Assembly: GCF_009711165.2 (NCBI RefSeq)
Contig: NZ_WMID02000006.1
Coordinates: forward strand, 1 to 64,000
DNA: 64,000 bases
Direction: 5' to 3'
From: Flavobacterium sp. MC2016-06
GTDB taxonomy: Bacteria > Bacteroidota > Bacteroidia > Flavobacteriales > Flavobacteriaceae
Both the position numbers and the translations under genes were made by a program. The notes under the pieces are model-generated. The model was given only the letters and a program-made list of their open reading frames with translations. It did no database searches and was not told the DNA's origin. Position 1 is the first letter of the stretch. Each line of letters starts with the position of its first letter. This document shows positions 53,676 through 62,325 of this stretch, one piece after another.

Positions 53676-54950
53676 ATGACAATTTTATTATTGGGATCAG
53701 GCGGAAGAGAGCATGCATTTGCATGGAAAATGGTTCAGAGTCCGCTTTGCGAAAAACTTTTTGTTGCACCAGGAAATGCCGGAACTGCCGGAATTGCCAC
53801 AAACGTTGCAATGTCTCCAACCGATTTTGATGCCGTAAAAGCATTTGTATTAAAAGAAAATGTAAAAATGGTTGTCGTAGGGCCAGAAGATCCATTAGTA
53901 AAAGGGATTTACGATTACTTTAAAAATGATTCAGATTTACAAGATATTCCAGTAATTGGTCCATCAAAATTGGGAGCTCAATTAGAAGGAAGTAAAGAAT
54001 TTGCAAAAGAATTCTTGATGAAACATAACATTCCAACGGCAGCTTATGATAGTTTTACTGCCGAAACGGTAGAAAAAGGATGTGCATTTTTAGAAACATT
54101 ACAACCTCCATACGTTTTAAAAGCAGATGGTTTAGCAGCAGGAAAAGGTGTTTTGATTATTCAAGATCTTGAAGAAGCAAAAACGGAATTAAGAAATATG
54201 CTGGTGCACCAAAAATTTGGAGCAGCAAGTTCTAAAGTTGTTATTGAAGAATTCTTGGACGGAATCGAATTGAGCTGTTTTGTTTTAACAGACGGTAAAA
54301 GCTATAAGATTTTGCCAACTGCAAAAGATTACAAAAGAATTGGCGAAGGCGATACAGGATTAAATACAGGCGGAATGGGAGCAGTTTCTCCAGTTCCTTA
54401 TGTTGATGCTGTTTTGATGGAAAAAATTGAAACTCGTATTGTAAAACCAACAATTGAAGGTTTTCAAAAAGACGGAATCGAATATAAAGGTTTTGTATTT
54501 ATTGGTTTGATTAATGTAAAAAACGAACCAATTGTTATTGAATACAACGTAAGAATGGGTGATCCTGAAACAGAAGTTGTGGTTCCGAGATTAAAATCTG
54601 ATTTAGTTGAATTGTTTCAATCTGTGGCAGATCAAAAATTAGATACTTTTGAATTAGAAGTTGATCCAAGAAGCGCAACGACAATTATGGTGGTTTCTGG
54701 CGGATATCCTGAAGATTTCGAAAAAGGAAAAGTAATTACTGGTTTAGATACTATTACAGATTCTATAGTTTTTCACGCGGGAACAAAATTAGAAGACGGA
54801 AATGTTTTAAGTAACGGAGGTCGTGTATTAACGATTACTTCTTATGGAGACGATTTTCAACAGGCCATAAAAAAATCTTACCAAAATATAGATAAACTAA
54901 ATTTTGATAAGATGTATTTTAGAAAAGATATCGGCTTCGACTTACTTTAA
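53676..54950 (+). CDS. purD: Phosphoribosylamine--glycine ligase
   Basis: PurD makes GAR from phosphoribosylamine and glycine in purine synthesis. The 424-residue protein begins MTILLLGSGGREHAFAWKM, and its ATP-grasp domain holds VLKADGLAAGKGVLII (about 147-162). NVRMGDPETEVVVPRLKSDL (about 290-309) is the metal-binding family signature. All four family regions are complete. Its end overlaps the convergent small gene at 54942 by 9 bases. Other pur genes are not in the window. Confidence 0.98.
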   Translation: MTILLLGSGGREHAFAWKMVQSPLCEKLFVAPGNAGTAGIATNVAMSPTDFDAVKAFVLKENVKMVVVGPEDPLVKGIYDYFKNDSDLQDIPVIGPSKLGAQLEGSKEFAKEFLMKHNIPTAAYDSFTAETVEKGCAFLETLQPPYVLKADGLAAGKGVLIIQDLEEAKTELRNMLVHQKFGAASSKVVIEEFLDGIELSCFVLTDGKSYKILPTAKDYKRIGEGDTGLNTGGMGAVSPVPYVDAVLMEKIETRIVKPTIEGFQKDGIEYKGFVFIGLINVKNEPIVIEYNVRMGDPETEVVVPRLKSDLVELFQSVADQKLDTFELEVDPRSATTIMVVSGGYPEDFEKGKVITGLDTITDSIVFHAGTKLEDGNVLSNGGRVLTITSYGDDFQQAIKKSYQNIDKLNFDKMYFRKDIGFDLL

Positions 54951-55172
54951 AAAAGAGTGAGCAGTAGTATCTTGATTTTCTGTTCCTGCAGCATCAAAAA
55001 TGCGTAATTGTTTAATCCAATAAACGATTGCGCATGCACAAATAATCATAAAAATCCAGTTAATCGTGTTAGCACCAAACCAGCTGATACGTTCGAAATG
55101 ACGTAAAAAGTCAAGTGGAGCAAATAAAATGTTAACGAATAAGTATTGTATTCCTTCAAAAAAAGCTGTCAT
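54942..55172 (-). CDS. Small membrane protein, DUF6341-like
   Basis: This 76-residue protein has hydrophobic segments at about 4-24 (FFEGIQYLFVNILFAPLDFL) and 32-52 (FGANTINWIFMIICACAIVYW). The motif ISWFGANTINWIF brings DUF6341 to mind; that name is from memory. Function is unknown. Its 3' end overlaps purD by 9 bases in convergent orientation. Confidence 0.7.
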   Translation of the reverse strand: MTAFFEGIQYLFVNILFAPLDFLRHFERISWFGANTINWIFMIICACAIVYWIKQLRIFDAAGTENQDTTAHSFLK

Positions 55173-55313
55173 AATTTATAAAATTATATGTTATTTATTG
55201 TTTTGTAACGCATTGAAGTTAAAATTCAAGTAATAGAATCTTTTTTCAACATGTTGGGTTTTCCTTTTTAAACAAGTATTATATTTACAATCACAAAAGT
55301 ATAAAATATCCTT

Positions 55314-56243
55314 ATGATAACAAGTGTTTTTAAAAAATCTACACCATTAAATTATTCATTGGTTGTAATTTTAATACTGGTTTTCTTTTTTCTGTTTCAA
55401 ATCCGAGAATCTTCTTGGGTAGATTACTCATTTTTGCTGTTTCAAAAATTAAGCTTATTGTGCTTTATTTTAGCAGCATTTTTTATGGTTAATTTCATAG
55501 TCAAAAAAAACGGACTCAGTAAAGACAACGGTTACGCGATATTTTTCTATTTATTATTTATATTGTTTTTCCCAACGATATTCAATAATCCGAATGTAAT
55601 ATATGCCAACTTTTTTCTCTTGCTGGCACTTCGAAGATTGATTTCATTACAATCTTTAAAAGCTTCAAAAGAAAAAATATTCGATGCTTCTTTTTGGATT
55701 TTTGTAGCTTCTTTATTTCAATTTTGGTGTATTTTGTTCTTGATTTTGGTTTTTATATCCATTATTTTTCACGTTTCAAGAGATTATAGAAACTGGGTTT
55801 TACCTTTTATTGCATTTCTGGCTGTTGCAGTAGTGTTTTATATGGTGTCTTTAATCTTTCATATTGATGCAGTCGAATTTTTCGAAAAACGAGCTGTTCT
55901 TGATTTTAGAATAGATTATTTTAAAAACAATTATGAGAACGGAGCACTTTCTATTTATGCCGCGGTGGTTTTATTTTTTGTGTTTTCTATGTTAACCACA
56001 TTATCAAACAGACCACAAATTGTACATACTTCTTATAAAAAAATAGTAGCGTGTTTTTTTATTGCCGTTTTAGTTTACATTGTTTCACCAAACAAAAGCA
56101 ATGATATCTTACTGTTCAGCATTGCACCGCTAGCCATGATGGCAGCAAGTCATGTAGAATATATGCAGCAAAAACTGAACAACGAGATTGTTTTTTATGT
56201 GCTTATTTTGTGTAGTTTATTTACTTTTTTCTCGCAGTTATAA
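55314..56243 (+). CDS. DUF6427-like multispan membrane protein
   Basis: This 309-residue protein has about eight to nine hydrophobic segments and few charges. The start MITSVFKKSTPLNYSL and the pattern FPTIFNNPNVIYANFFLLLALRRL (within 95-120) recall DUF6427 of Bacteroidota, an assignment from memory. No catalytic motif is visible. It is the upstream neighbour of upp on the other strand, overlapping by 6 bases. Confidence 0.7.
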   Translation: MITSVFKKSTPLNYSLVVILILVFFFLFQIRESSWVDYSFLLFQKLSLLCFILAAFFMVNFIVKKNGLSKDNGYAIFFYLLFILFFPTIFNNPNVIYANFFLLLALRRLISLQSLKASKEKIFDASFWIFVASLFQFWCILFLILVFISIIFHVSRDYRNWVLPFIAFLAVAVVFYMVSLIFHIDAVEFFEKRAVLDFRIDYFKNNYENGALSIYAAVVLFFVFSMLTTLSNRPQIVHTSYKKIVACFFIAVLVYIVSPNKSNDILLFSIAPLAMMAASHVEYMQQKLNNEIVFYVLILCSLFTFFSQL

Positions 56244-56891
56244 TTTACTTCCATAAGCAAGATCACCTGCGTCGCCAAGTCCTGGAACAATGTAGTTTTT
56301 CTCGTTTAATTTCTCGTCTAAAGCAGCCACCCATAAATGGCAGTTATCGGGCAGATTTTTTTCAAGATAATCAACTCCTTCCGGCGCAGCAATAACAACT
56401 ACTATATGAATTTCTTTTGGAACTGCATTTTGAATTAATTTTTCATGTACAGCAACTATAGATTGACCCGTTGCCAGCATTGGATCTAGTAGTAAAACGG
56501 TTTTATTATTTAGGTTTGAAAGCGCTTGGTATTCGACTAAAATCTCAAAAGTATCATCATTATTTGGATGATATCTGCAAGCCGAAACAAAGCTGTTTTC
56601 TGCATGATCAAAATAATTTAAAAAGCCATTATGTAAGGGTAATCCAGCTCTTAAGATTGAACAAAGTACCAAATCATTTTCTATTTCTGTCGTTTTTTTA
56701 ATACCAAGAGGCGTTTGTATTTCGACGTTTTTGTATTTTAGATTTTTGCTCAACTCATACGCCATAATTTCTCCAATTCGCTCTATATTTCTTCTAAAGC
56801 GCATACTGTCGTTTTGAACATTGATATTTCGAATTTGACCCAAAAAATGGTTCAACACGCTGTTATTTTCTGATATATAATGAATTTGCAT
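56238..56891 (-). CDS. upp: Uracil phosphoribosyltransferase
   Basis: Upp converts uracil plus PRPP to UMP in pyrimidine salvage. The 217-residue protein has the PRPP-binding motif VLLLDPMLATGQSIVAVHEK (about 129-148). Its uracil-site end is VPGLGDAGDLAYG (about 202-214). The family residue order is complete. It is monocistronic, and its promoter lies between 56892 and 57004. Confidence 0.96.
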   Translation of the reverse strand: MQIHYISENNSVLNHFLGQIRNINVQNDSMRFRRNIERIGEIMAYELSKNLKYKNVEIQTPLGIKKTTEIENDLVLCSILRAGLPLHNGFLNYFDHAENSFVSACRYHPNNDDTFEILVEYQALSNLNNKTVLLLDPMLATGQSIVAVHEKLIQNAVPKEIHIVVVIAAPEGVDYLEKNLPDNCHLWVAALDEKLNEKNYIVPGLGDAGDLAYGSKL

Positions 56892-56975
56892 AATGAATTT
56901 TTAATATTATTGTTGATAAACCTTGATAATAACGAAAATTTAAAGGTTTTTTTCGCACTATAAAAGTATAAAAAG

Positions 56976-56983
56976 TATCTTTG
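56976..56983 (+). promoter_or_regulatory. -7 element of the DUF4254 gene
   Basis: TATCTTTG matches TAnnTTTG, 21 nt before the ATG. Confidence 0.6.
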
Positions 56984-57004
56984 TGTCTTTAAAAAAATAT
57001 AGAC

Positions 57005-57610
57005 ATGTTTTCAAAATTAGCATATTCAGTTTTCGAACAAAGTATAAAAGATTATCATCAATTTGATAATGTTGATCAGCCTATAAACAATCCTTATCCA
57101 AAAGATAAGTTTGAGCATTTATTATATTTAAAAAATTGGATTGACACTGTTCAATGGCATTTTGAAGATATAATACGTGATCCGCTGATTGATCCTGTAG
57201 CAGCTTTAACTTTAAAAAGAAGAATTGACGCTTCAAACCAAGAACGTACAGATATGGTTGAATACATTGACGGTTACTTTTTACAAAAATACAGTGATGT
57301 AAAAGTAAAAGACGGAGCAAAAATCAACTCAGAAAGCCCTGCATGGGCATTTGATAGATTGTCTATTTTAGCTTTAAAAATTTATCATATGAATGAAGAA
57401 GCTACTCGTGCAGAGGCTTCGCAAGAGCATAGAGATAAATGTCAAGAAAAATTAAACATTCTTTTAGAACAAAGAACAGATTTATCTACAGCAATTGAAG
57501 AATTGCTTACTGATATTGAAAATGGAGATAAATTCATGAAAGTGTACAAACAAATGAAAATGTACAATGATGATGAATTGAACCCAGTTTTATACCAAAA
57601 CAAAAAATAG
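57005..57610 (+). CDS. DUF4254 protein
   Basis: This 201-residue, all-helical protein has the DUF4254 features (DNVDQPINNPYPKDKFEHLL; WHFEDIIRDPLIDPVAALTL; RIDASNQERTDMVEYID). The function is unknown; in Bacteroidota the gene repeatedly sits next to a heptosyltransferase-like GT9. Here the GT9 gene starts directly after its stop, pointing to a shared role in lipopolysaccharide core assembly. Confidence 0.88.
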   Translation: MFSKLAYSVFEQSIKDYHQFDNVDQPINNPYPKDKFEHLLYLKNWIDTVQWHFEDIIRDPLIDPVAALTLKRRIDASNQERTDMVEYIDGYFLQKYSDVKVKDGAKINSESPAWAFDRLSILALKIYHMNEEATRAEASQEHRDKCQEKLNILLEQRTDLSTAIEELLTDIENGDKFMKVYKQMKMYNDDELNPVLYQNKK

Positions 57611-58672
57611 TTGGCAGCAGACTTGTCTAAAACTATTCAGCATATAGCCGTCATGAGACTTTCCGCAATGGGAGATGTCGCCATGACGGTTCCTGTTTTA
57701 CGTGCTTTTGTAAAACAATATCCAACAGTAAAAATCACCGTAATTTCGCGTCCGTTTTTCAAGCCTTTTTTTGAAGGAATTCCAAATCTTGATTTTTTTG
57801 CTTTTGATGAAAAAGAGCGCCACAAAGGTTTTTTCGGACTTTTGCGATTATTTTTAGATGTAAAAAAACTCAAAATAGATGCTTTTGCGGATCTTCATAA
57901 TGTTTTAAGATCTAAAATTGTGAGTTTGCTTTTCGCTTTAAGCGGAAAAAAAAGAGCTACTGTTGATAAAGGTCGAGAAGGAAAAAAAGAGTTAACAAGA
58001 GCCGAAAATAAAATTTTCGAACAATTACCAACAATGTTTTCAAGACACATAAAAGTGTTTGAAGAACTGGGTTTTCGGTTGAACTTATCAAAACCTGAGT
58101 TTCCTAAAAAAGCAGTTTTAAGTGCAGAAATTACAGATTTAGTTGGTGAAAAATATCAAAAATTAATCGGAATTGCACCTTTTGCCCAATACGATTCTAA
58201 GGTTTATCCTTTAGATTTAATGCAGGAAGTAATAATAAGACTGTCTGAAAATAAGGATTATACTATTTTGCTTTTTGGAGGAGGAAAGAAAGAAATCGAA
58301 ATTTTAGATGCACTTGCTAATCCTTTTAAAAATGTAATAAATGTGGCTGGAAAAATTAAATTTCAGCAAGAACTTAAGCTTATCAGTAATCTTGATGTAA
58401 TGCTTTCTATGGATTCTGGAAATGCGCATATTGCAGCAATGCTGGGCGTAAAAGTAGTTACACTTTGGGGCGCAACGCACCCGTATGCAGGATTTTTGCC
58501 GTTTAATCAAAGTTTAGAAAATGCATTTGTTTCAGATCGAAACGAATATCCAAAATTACCAACTTCTGTTTATGGAAACAAAATAATTGAAGGATATGAA
58601 GATGCAATGAGAACTATTTCACCAAAGAAAGTAGTTAAAAGAATTCAAGGGTTATTAATAAATCCCAATTAA
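57611..58672 (+). CDS. Glycosyltransferase family 9 (heptosyltransferase-like)
   Basis: This 353-residue GT9 protein has the first GT-B strand HIAVMRLSAMGDVAMTVPVL (about 12-31), a second part KLIGIAPFAQYDSKVYPL and the donor site LSMDSGNAHIAAMLGVKVVT (about 277-296). Relatives transfer heptose or Kdo-linked sugars in LPS core. It starts with TTG right after the DUF4254 stop; the first ATG (57653) would remove the start of strand 1. The two genes form an operon. Confidence 0.88.
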   Translation: MAADLSKTIQHIAVMRLSAMGDVAMTVPVLRAFVKQYPTVKITVISRPFFKPFFEGIPNLDFFAFDEKERHKGFFGLLRLFLDVKKLKIDAFADLHNVLRSKIVSLLFALSGKKRATVDKGREGKKELTRAENKIFEQLPTMFSRHIKVFEELGFRLNLSKPEFPKKAVLSAEITDLVGEKYQKLIGIAPFAQYDSKVYPLDLMQEVIIRLSENKDYTILLFGGGKKEIEILDALANPFKNVINVAGKIKFQQELKLISNLDVMLSMDSGNAHIAAMLGVKVVTLWGATHPYAGFLPFNQSLENAFVSDRNEYPKLPTSVYGNKIIEGYEDAMRTISPKKVVKRIQGLLINPN

Positions 58673-58711
58673 TAAAAATTCCAAGTCAAGAAAATTTTAT
58701 TTTACAAGAAT

Positions 58712-58759
58712 AAAAAAAATTCCAAACTCCAGTTTTAAATTGGAATTTGGAATTTTTTT
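58712..58759. terminator. Terminator between GT9 and the oxidoreductase gene
   Basis: AAATTCCAAACTCCAG and the opposing TTGGAATTTGGAATTT form a stem with minor mismatches, flanked by A and T tracts and placed between convergent genes. Confidence 0.7.
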
Positions 58760-58777
58760 ATTGGAATTTAGTATCAT

Positions 58778-59830
58778 TTAAACATCATCAAAATCTACAT
58801 AAATAGTTTCAGATGTTGGATGTGCTTGACAGGTTAAAACCAAACCAGAGGCAATTTCTCTATCGGTTAAGATTGAGTTTTTGGTCATTTCTGCAGTTCC
58901 GGTTGTAATACGAGCTAAACAGCTGCTGCAAATACCGCCTTGACAAGAATATGGCGCATCAATTCCTTTTTTTAATGCTGCATCAAGAATGGTTTGTTTT
59001 TGAGACATTTCAAAAGTTACCTCTTCATCATCAACTAAAACTGTGATTTTTGTATGTCCTTCTAGAGATGCTTTAATTTCGTGTTCCTCTGCAGAAGAAG
59101 TAAAAAGCTCAAACTTAATAGCTGATTCTTTTACATTTTTCTCTTTCAAAATACCAGAAACGGTGTTGATCATTTCTTCTGGACCACACAAGAAAAATTT
59201 ATCAAACTGTAATTCTTTGTGTTTGTTATTCAATACAAAATTTACTGCCGATTTTTCGATTCTGCCAAATAAAGCATTTTCAGCTTTGGCTTGACTAAAT
59301 ACATAATGCACGAAAAAACGCCCAACATATTGTAATTGTAAGTCGTGTAATTCTTGATGAAAAATAGTTTCTTCAGGAGTTTTATTACCGTAAACTAATA
59401 CAAATGAACTTTTTGGCTCATTCTTTAAAACTGATTTTATAATAGAAAGTACAGGAGTAATCCCGCTTCCAGCTACAAAAGCAGCATAATTTTTTTGCCT
59501 TTCGGCATCTGGTTCAAAAGTAAATTTTCCTTCGGGATGACCAACTTCAAGCACATCGCCAGCTTTTAATCTGGTATTAGCAAATTGCGAGAACAAACCA
59601 TTTTTAACCGCTTTTACAGCAATTCGTAATTCACCGCTTTCTGGTGAAGAACAAATAGAATAAGCACGTCTAATTTCTTGGTTATCAAGAGTTAATTTTA
59701 AATTAATGTATTGTCCAGCTATAAATTTATAGTCGAGTTTTAGTTCTTCAGGAACATTAAAAAGTACAGAAACAGCATCTTTTGTTTCGCGCTTTACCTC
59801 TTTAATTATAAGTTTTAAGAATGAAGGCAT
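58778..59830 (-). CDS. 2Fe-2S flavoprotein reductase (PaaE/HCR-like)
   Basis: This 350-residue protein of the ferredoxin-NADP reductase type has the FAD motif RRAYSICSSP (about 54-63). The NAD(P) motif VAGSGITPVLSIIKS lies at about 119-133. A C-terminal plant-type 2Fe-2S domain has Cys in PYSCQGGICSSCLARI plus a fourth Cys in VLTCQAHP. The order FAD-NAD-Fe2S matches PaaE (phenylacetyl-CoA oxygenase reductase) and HCP reductase. No paaABC or hcp gene is adjacent, so the partner oxygenase or acceptor is unknown. Confidence 0.92.
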   Translation of the reverse strand: MPSFLKLIIKEVKRETKDAVSVLFNVPEELKLDYKFIAGQYINLKLTLDNQEIRRAYSICSSPESGELRIAVKAVKNGLFSQFANTRLKAGDVLEVGHPEGKFTFEPDAERQKNYAAFVAGSGITPVLSIIKSVLKNEPKSSFVLVYGNKTPEETIFHQELHDLQLQYVGRFFVHYVFSQAKAENALFGRIEKSAVNFVLNNKHKELQFDKFFLCGPEEMINTVSGILKEKNVKESAIKFELFTSSAEEHEIKASLEGHTKITVLVDDEEVTFEMSQKQTILDAALKKGIDAPYSCQGGICSSCLARITTGTAEMTKNSILTDREIASGLVLTCQAHPTSETIYVDFDDV

Positions 59831-59916
59831 GGTTGTATATTTTATGCAAAAGTAGCAAACGAAGAGAAAAGAGAGGCACGAAAAAATTTTTTTTAACTTT
59901 TTTTGTAACGTTTTCC

Positions 59917-59924
59917 TACATTTG
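59917..59924 (+). promoter_or_regulatory. -7 element of the ABC exporter operon
   Basis: TACATTTG matches TAnnTTTG, 31 nt before the DUF5687 ATG. A T-rich stretch lies upstream at 59889-59905. Confidence 0.55.
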
Positions 59925-59955
59925 GTCTCTTACTACAAAACAAAACTGAATAACC

Positions 59956-61416
59956 ATGATTAAAAAGTTTATTTATCTCGAATGGAAAGCCTTTACAAGA
60001 TCTGCATCGTTTGGTACAAACCTGGCAATGAAAATTTTAATTGGTTTTCTAATGATCTATTTTTCGTTAATCTTTATAGGAGCTGGAGTAGGAGTATTTT
60101 ATATTCTTAAAAAAATGAACCTTGAGCCTTTGCAAATCATTAATCAATTTTTAATTTACTATTTTTTATTCGATTTAATGATCCGATTGTTAGTACAGTC
60201 TATCCCAGTATTGAGCATTAAACCATTGTTGATCATTCCGTTTAAGAAGCCAACAATTGTTCACTTTTCGTTAGGCAAAACAGCCTTGTCTTTTTTTAAC
60301 TGGATTCATGCACTTTTCTTCGTTCCATTTTCGATTGTGCTAGTCCTTGAAGGTTATAATATTTTAGGTGTAATTTTATGGCACTTAGCGATTATATCTT
60401 TAGTGTATATCAACAATTTCTTGAATATTATTTTAAGTAATATTGACAAATTATTTATTGTTTTTGTTGGGTTGATTCTGGCTTTGGCAGGAGCACAATA
60501 TTATAAGCTGTTTGATATTACAAATTTTACCGCACCATTTTTTCAAGGTTTATATGAAACAAAATTTGTGTTTTTAATTCCTATTTTAGTTTTAATTGGA
60601 TTGTACCAATTTACATATAAGTACTTAAAAAACAATCTATTTTTGGATGCTGGACTTTCTAAAAAAGAAGATATTGCTACAACAGAAAATCTTACTTGGC
60701 TGAATCAATTTGGTACTTTGGGAACTTTTCTAAAAAATGATATAAAGCTTATTAAAAGAAATAAAAGATCTAAAACAACTCTTGTAATGAGCGTGCTCTT
60801 TTTATTTTACGGACTTATCTTTTTCGGAAATAGTCATCAGCCTGCTGTAATGCACATTTTTGCAGGAATATTTGTTTCTGGCGGATTTTTGTTTGTTTTT
60901 GGGCAATTTGTACCAAGTTGGGATAGTTCTTATTACCAATTAATGATGACACAAAATATCCCGTATCGCGGGTACATAACTTCAAAATGGTGGCTGGTTG
61001 TTATTGCTACTTTTGTTTCTACAATTTTAGCATCATTTTATCTTTTTTATGGATGGGAAGTTTATTTAACAATTGTAGTTGGAGCCATTTATAATATTGG
61101 CGTTAACTCACATTTGGTACTTTTGGGCGGTGCATTTACTAAAACGCCAATTGATTTAAGTAATGCCAGTGGTGCTTTTGGAGATAAAAAAGCGTTTAAT
61201 GTTAGTGCAATGTTATTGACTTTACCAAAATTATTACTGCCATTAGGTTTGTATGGACTTGGACTTTATTTAGGTGACAAAACGCTAGGATTATTATTAG
61301 TTGCAGGCGCTGGAGTTCTAGGTTTTGTTTTAAGAAATAAAGTTTTTTCATTAATTGAAAAAAGGTACAAAATCGAGAAATACAGCACGATAAGCGCTTA
61401 CAAACAAAAGAGTTAA
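59956..61416 (+). CDS. DUF5687 ABC-transporter permease
   Basis: This 486-residue membrane protein has about ten to twelve hydrophobic segments. The opening MIKKFIYLEWKAFTRSASFG and the region WLNQFGTLGTFLKNDIKLIKRNKRSK (about 250-275) are typical of DUF5687 permeases. The partner ATP-binding subunit is encoded just downstream (61540), and together they form an exporter-type ABC transporter of unknown substrate. The 120-nt gap to the ATPase gene contains TCTAAAATCTAAA-type repeats. Confidence 0.88.
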   Translation: MIKKFIYLEWKAFTRSASFGTNLAMKILIGFLMIYFSLIFIGAGVGVFYILKKMNLEPLQIINQFLIYYFLFDLMIRLLVQSIPVLSIKPLLIIPFKKPTIVHFSLGKTALSFFNWIHALFFVPFSIVLVLEGYNILGVILWHLAIISLVYINNFLNIILSNIDKLFIVFVGLILALAGAQYYKLFDITNFTAPFFQGLYETKFVFLIPILVLIGLYQFTYKYLKNNLFLDAGLSKKEDIATTENLTWLNQFGTLGTFLKNDIKLIKRNKRSKTTLVMSVLFLFYGLIFFGNSHQPAVMHIFAGIFVSGGFLFVFGQFVPSWDSSYYQLMMTQNIPYRGYITSKWWLVVIATFVSTILASFYLFYGWEVYLTIVVGAIYNIGVNSHLVLLGGAFTKTPIDLSNASGAFGDKKAFNVSAMLLTLPKLLLPLGLYGLGLYLGDKTLGLLLVAGAGVLGFVLRNKVFSLIEKRYKIEKYSTISAYKQKS

Positions 61417-61539
61417 ATTAAAAATTAGAGAATGTGTCAATTTGATAATAAGATAATTTTATCAGATTGCAACCAAACAACAAACAGCAGATTTTTTAAT
61501 CTAAAATCAATAATCTAAAATCTAAAATTGAATACTACC

Positions 61540-62235
61540 ATGATACAAGTAAATCAGCTTTCAAAAAAATATAACGGAACAACGGTTTTAAATATTAATA
61601 ATCTTGAAATTCCAAAAGGGCAAAGTTTTGGATTAGTAGGGAATAACGGTGCTGGAAAAACTACCTTTTTCAGTTTATTATTAGATTTGATTCAGCCTAC
61701 AACGGGAAATATAAAAAGTAATGATATTCAGGTAAATACAAGTGAAAACTGGAAATCTTTTACAGGTTCTTTTCTTGATGAAAGCTTCTTGATAGGCTAT
61801 TTAACTCCCGAAGAATATTTTTATTTTATTGGTGATTTACGCCATCAAAACAAAGCAGATGTTGATGCTTTATTGGCGCAGCATGAAGAATTTTTTAACG
61901 GAGAAATTTTAAAAAACAAAAAATACCTACGTGATTTATCAAAAGGAAATCAAAAAAAAGTTGGTATAATTGCTACGCTTATTGGGAATCCAGAAGTTAT
62001 TATTTTAGACGAACCTTTTGCTAATTTAGACCCAACAACGGTAAGCCGATTAAAGAAAATAATAAAAGAATTGGCTGATAATCCAAATGTTACCATTTTA
62101 GTTTCAAGTCATGATTTGCAGCATACTGTAGAAGTTTGTGATCGAATTGTTGCACTTAATAAAGGAGAAGTAGTAAAAGACATTCAAACCTCAGAAGAAA
62201 CCTTACAAGAATTAGAGTTGTTTTTTGCAGTCTAA
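61540..62235 (+). CDS. ABC transporter ATP-binding protein
   Basis: From the ATG at 61540 this is a 231-residue ABC ATPase; a TTG at 61528 is a less likely start. Walker A is GLVGNNGAGKTTFFS (about 33-47), signature LRDLSKGNQKKVGI, Walker B VIILDEPFANLDP and the switch His in VSSHDLQHT. It powers the permease encoded upstream. The next gene is sprE. Confidence 0.95.
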   Translation: MIQVNQLSKKYNGTTVLNINNLEIPKGQSFGLVGNNGAGKTTFFSLLLDLIQPTTGNIKSNDIQVNTSENWKSFTGSFLDESFLIGYLTPEEYFYFIGDLRHQNKADVDALLAQHEEFFNGEILKNKKYLRDLSKGNQKKVGIIATLIGNPEVIILDEPFANLDPTTVSRLKKIIKELADNPNVTILVSSHDLQHTVEVCDRIVALNKGEVVKDIQTSEETLQELELFFAV

Positions 62236-62325
62236 GTTTCTATAATTTCAAAAAAGAAGTGTATTTTTACCAGTCATTATACTAAAACGACTTTTTGGAA
62301 GTTAATTGTTTTAAACTCTTTTCTA

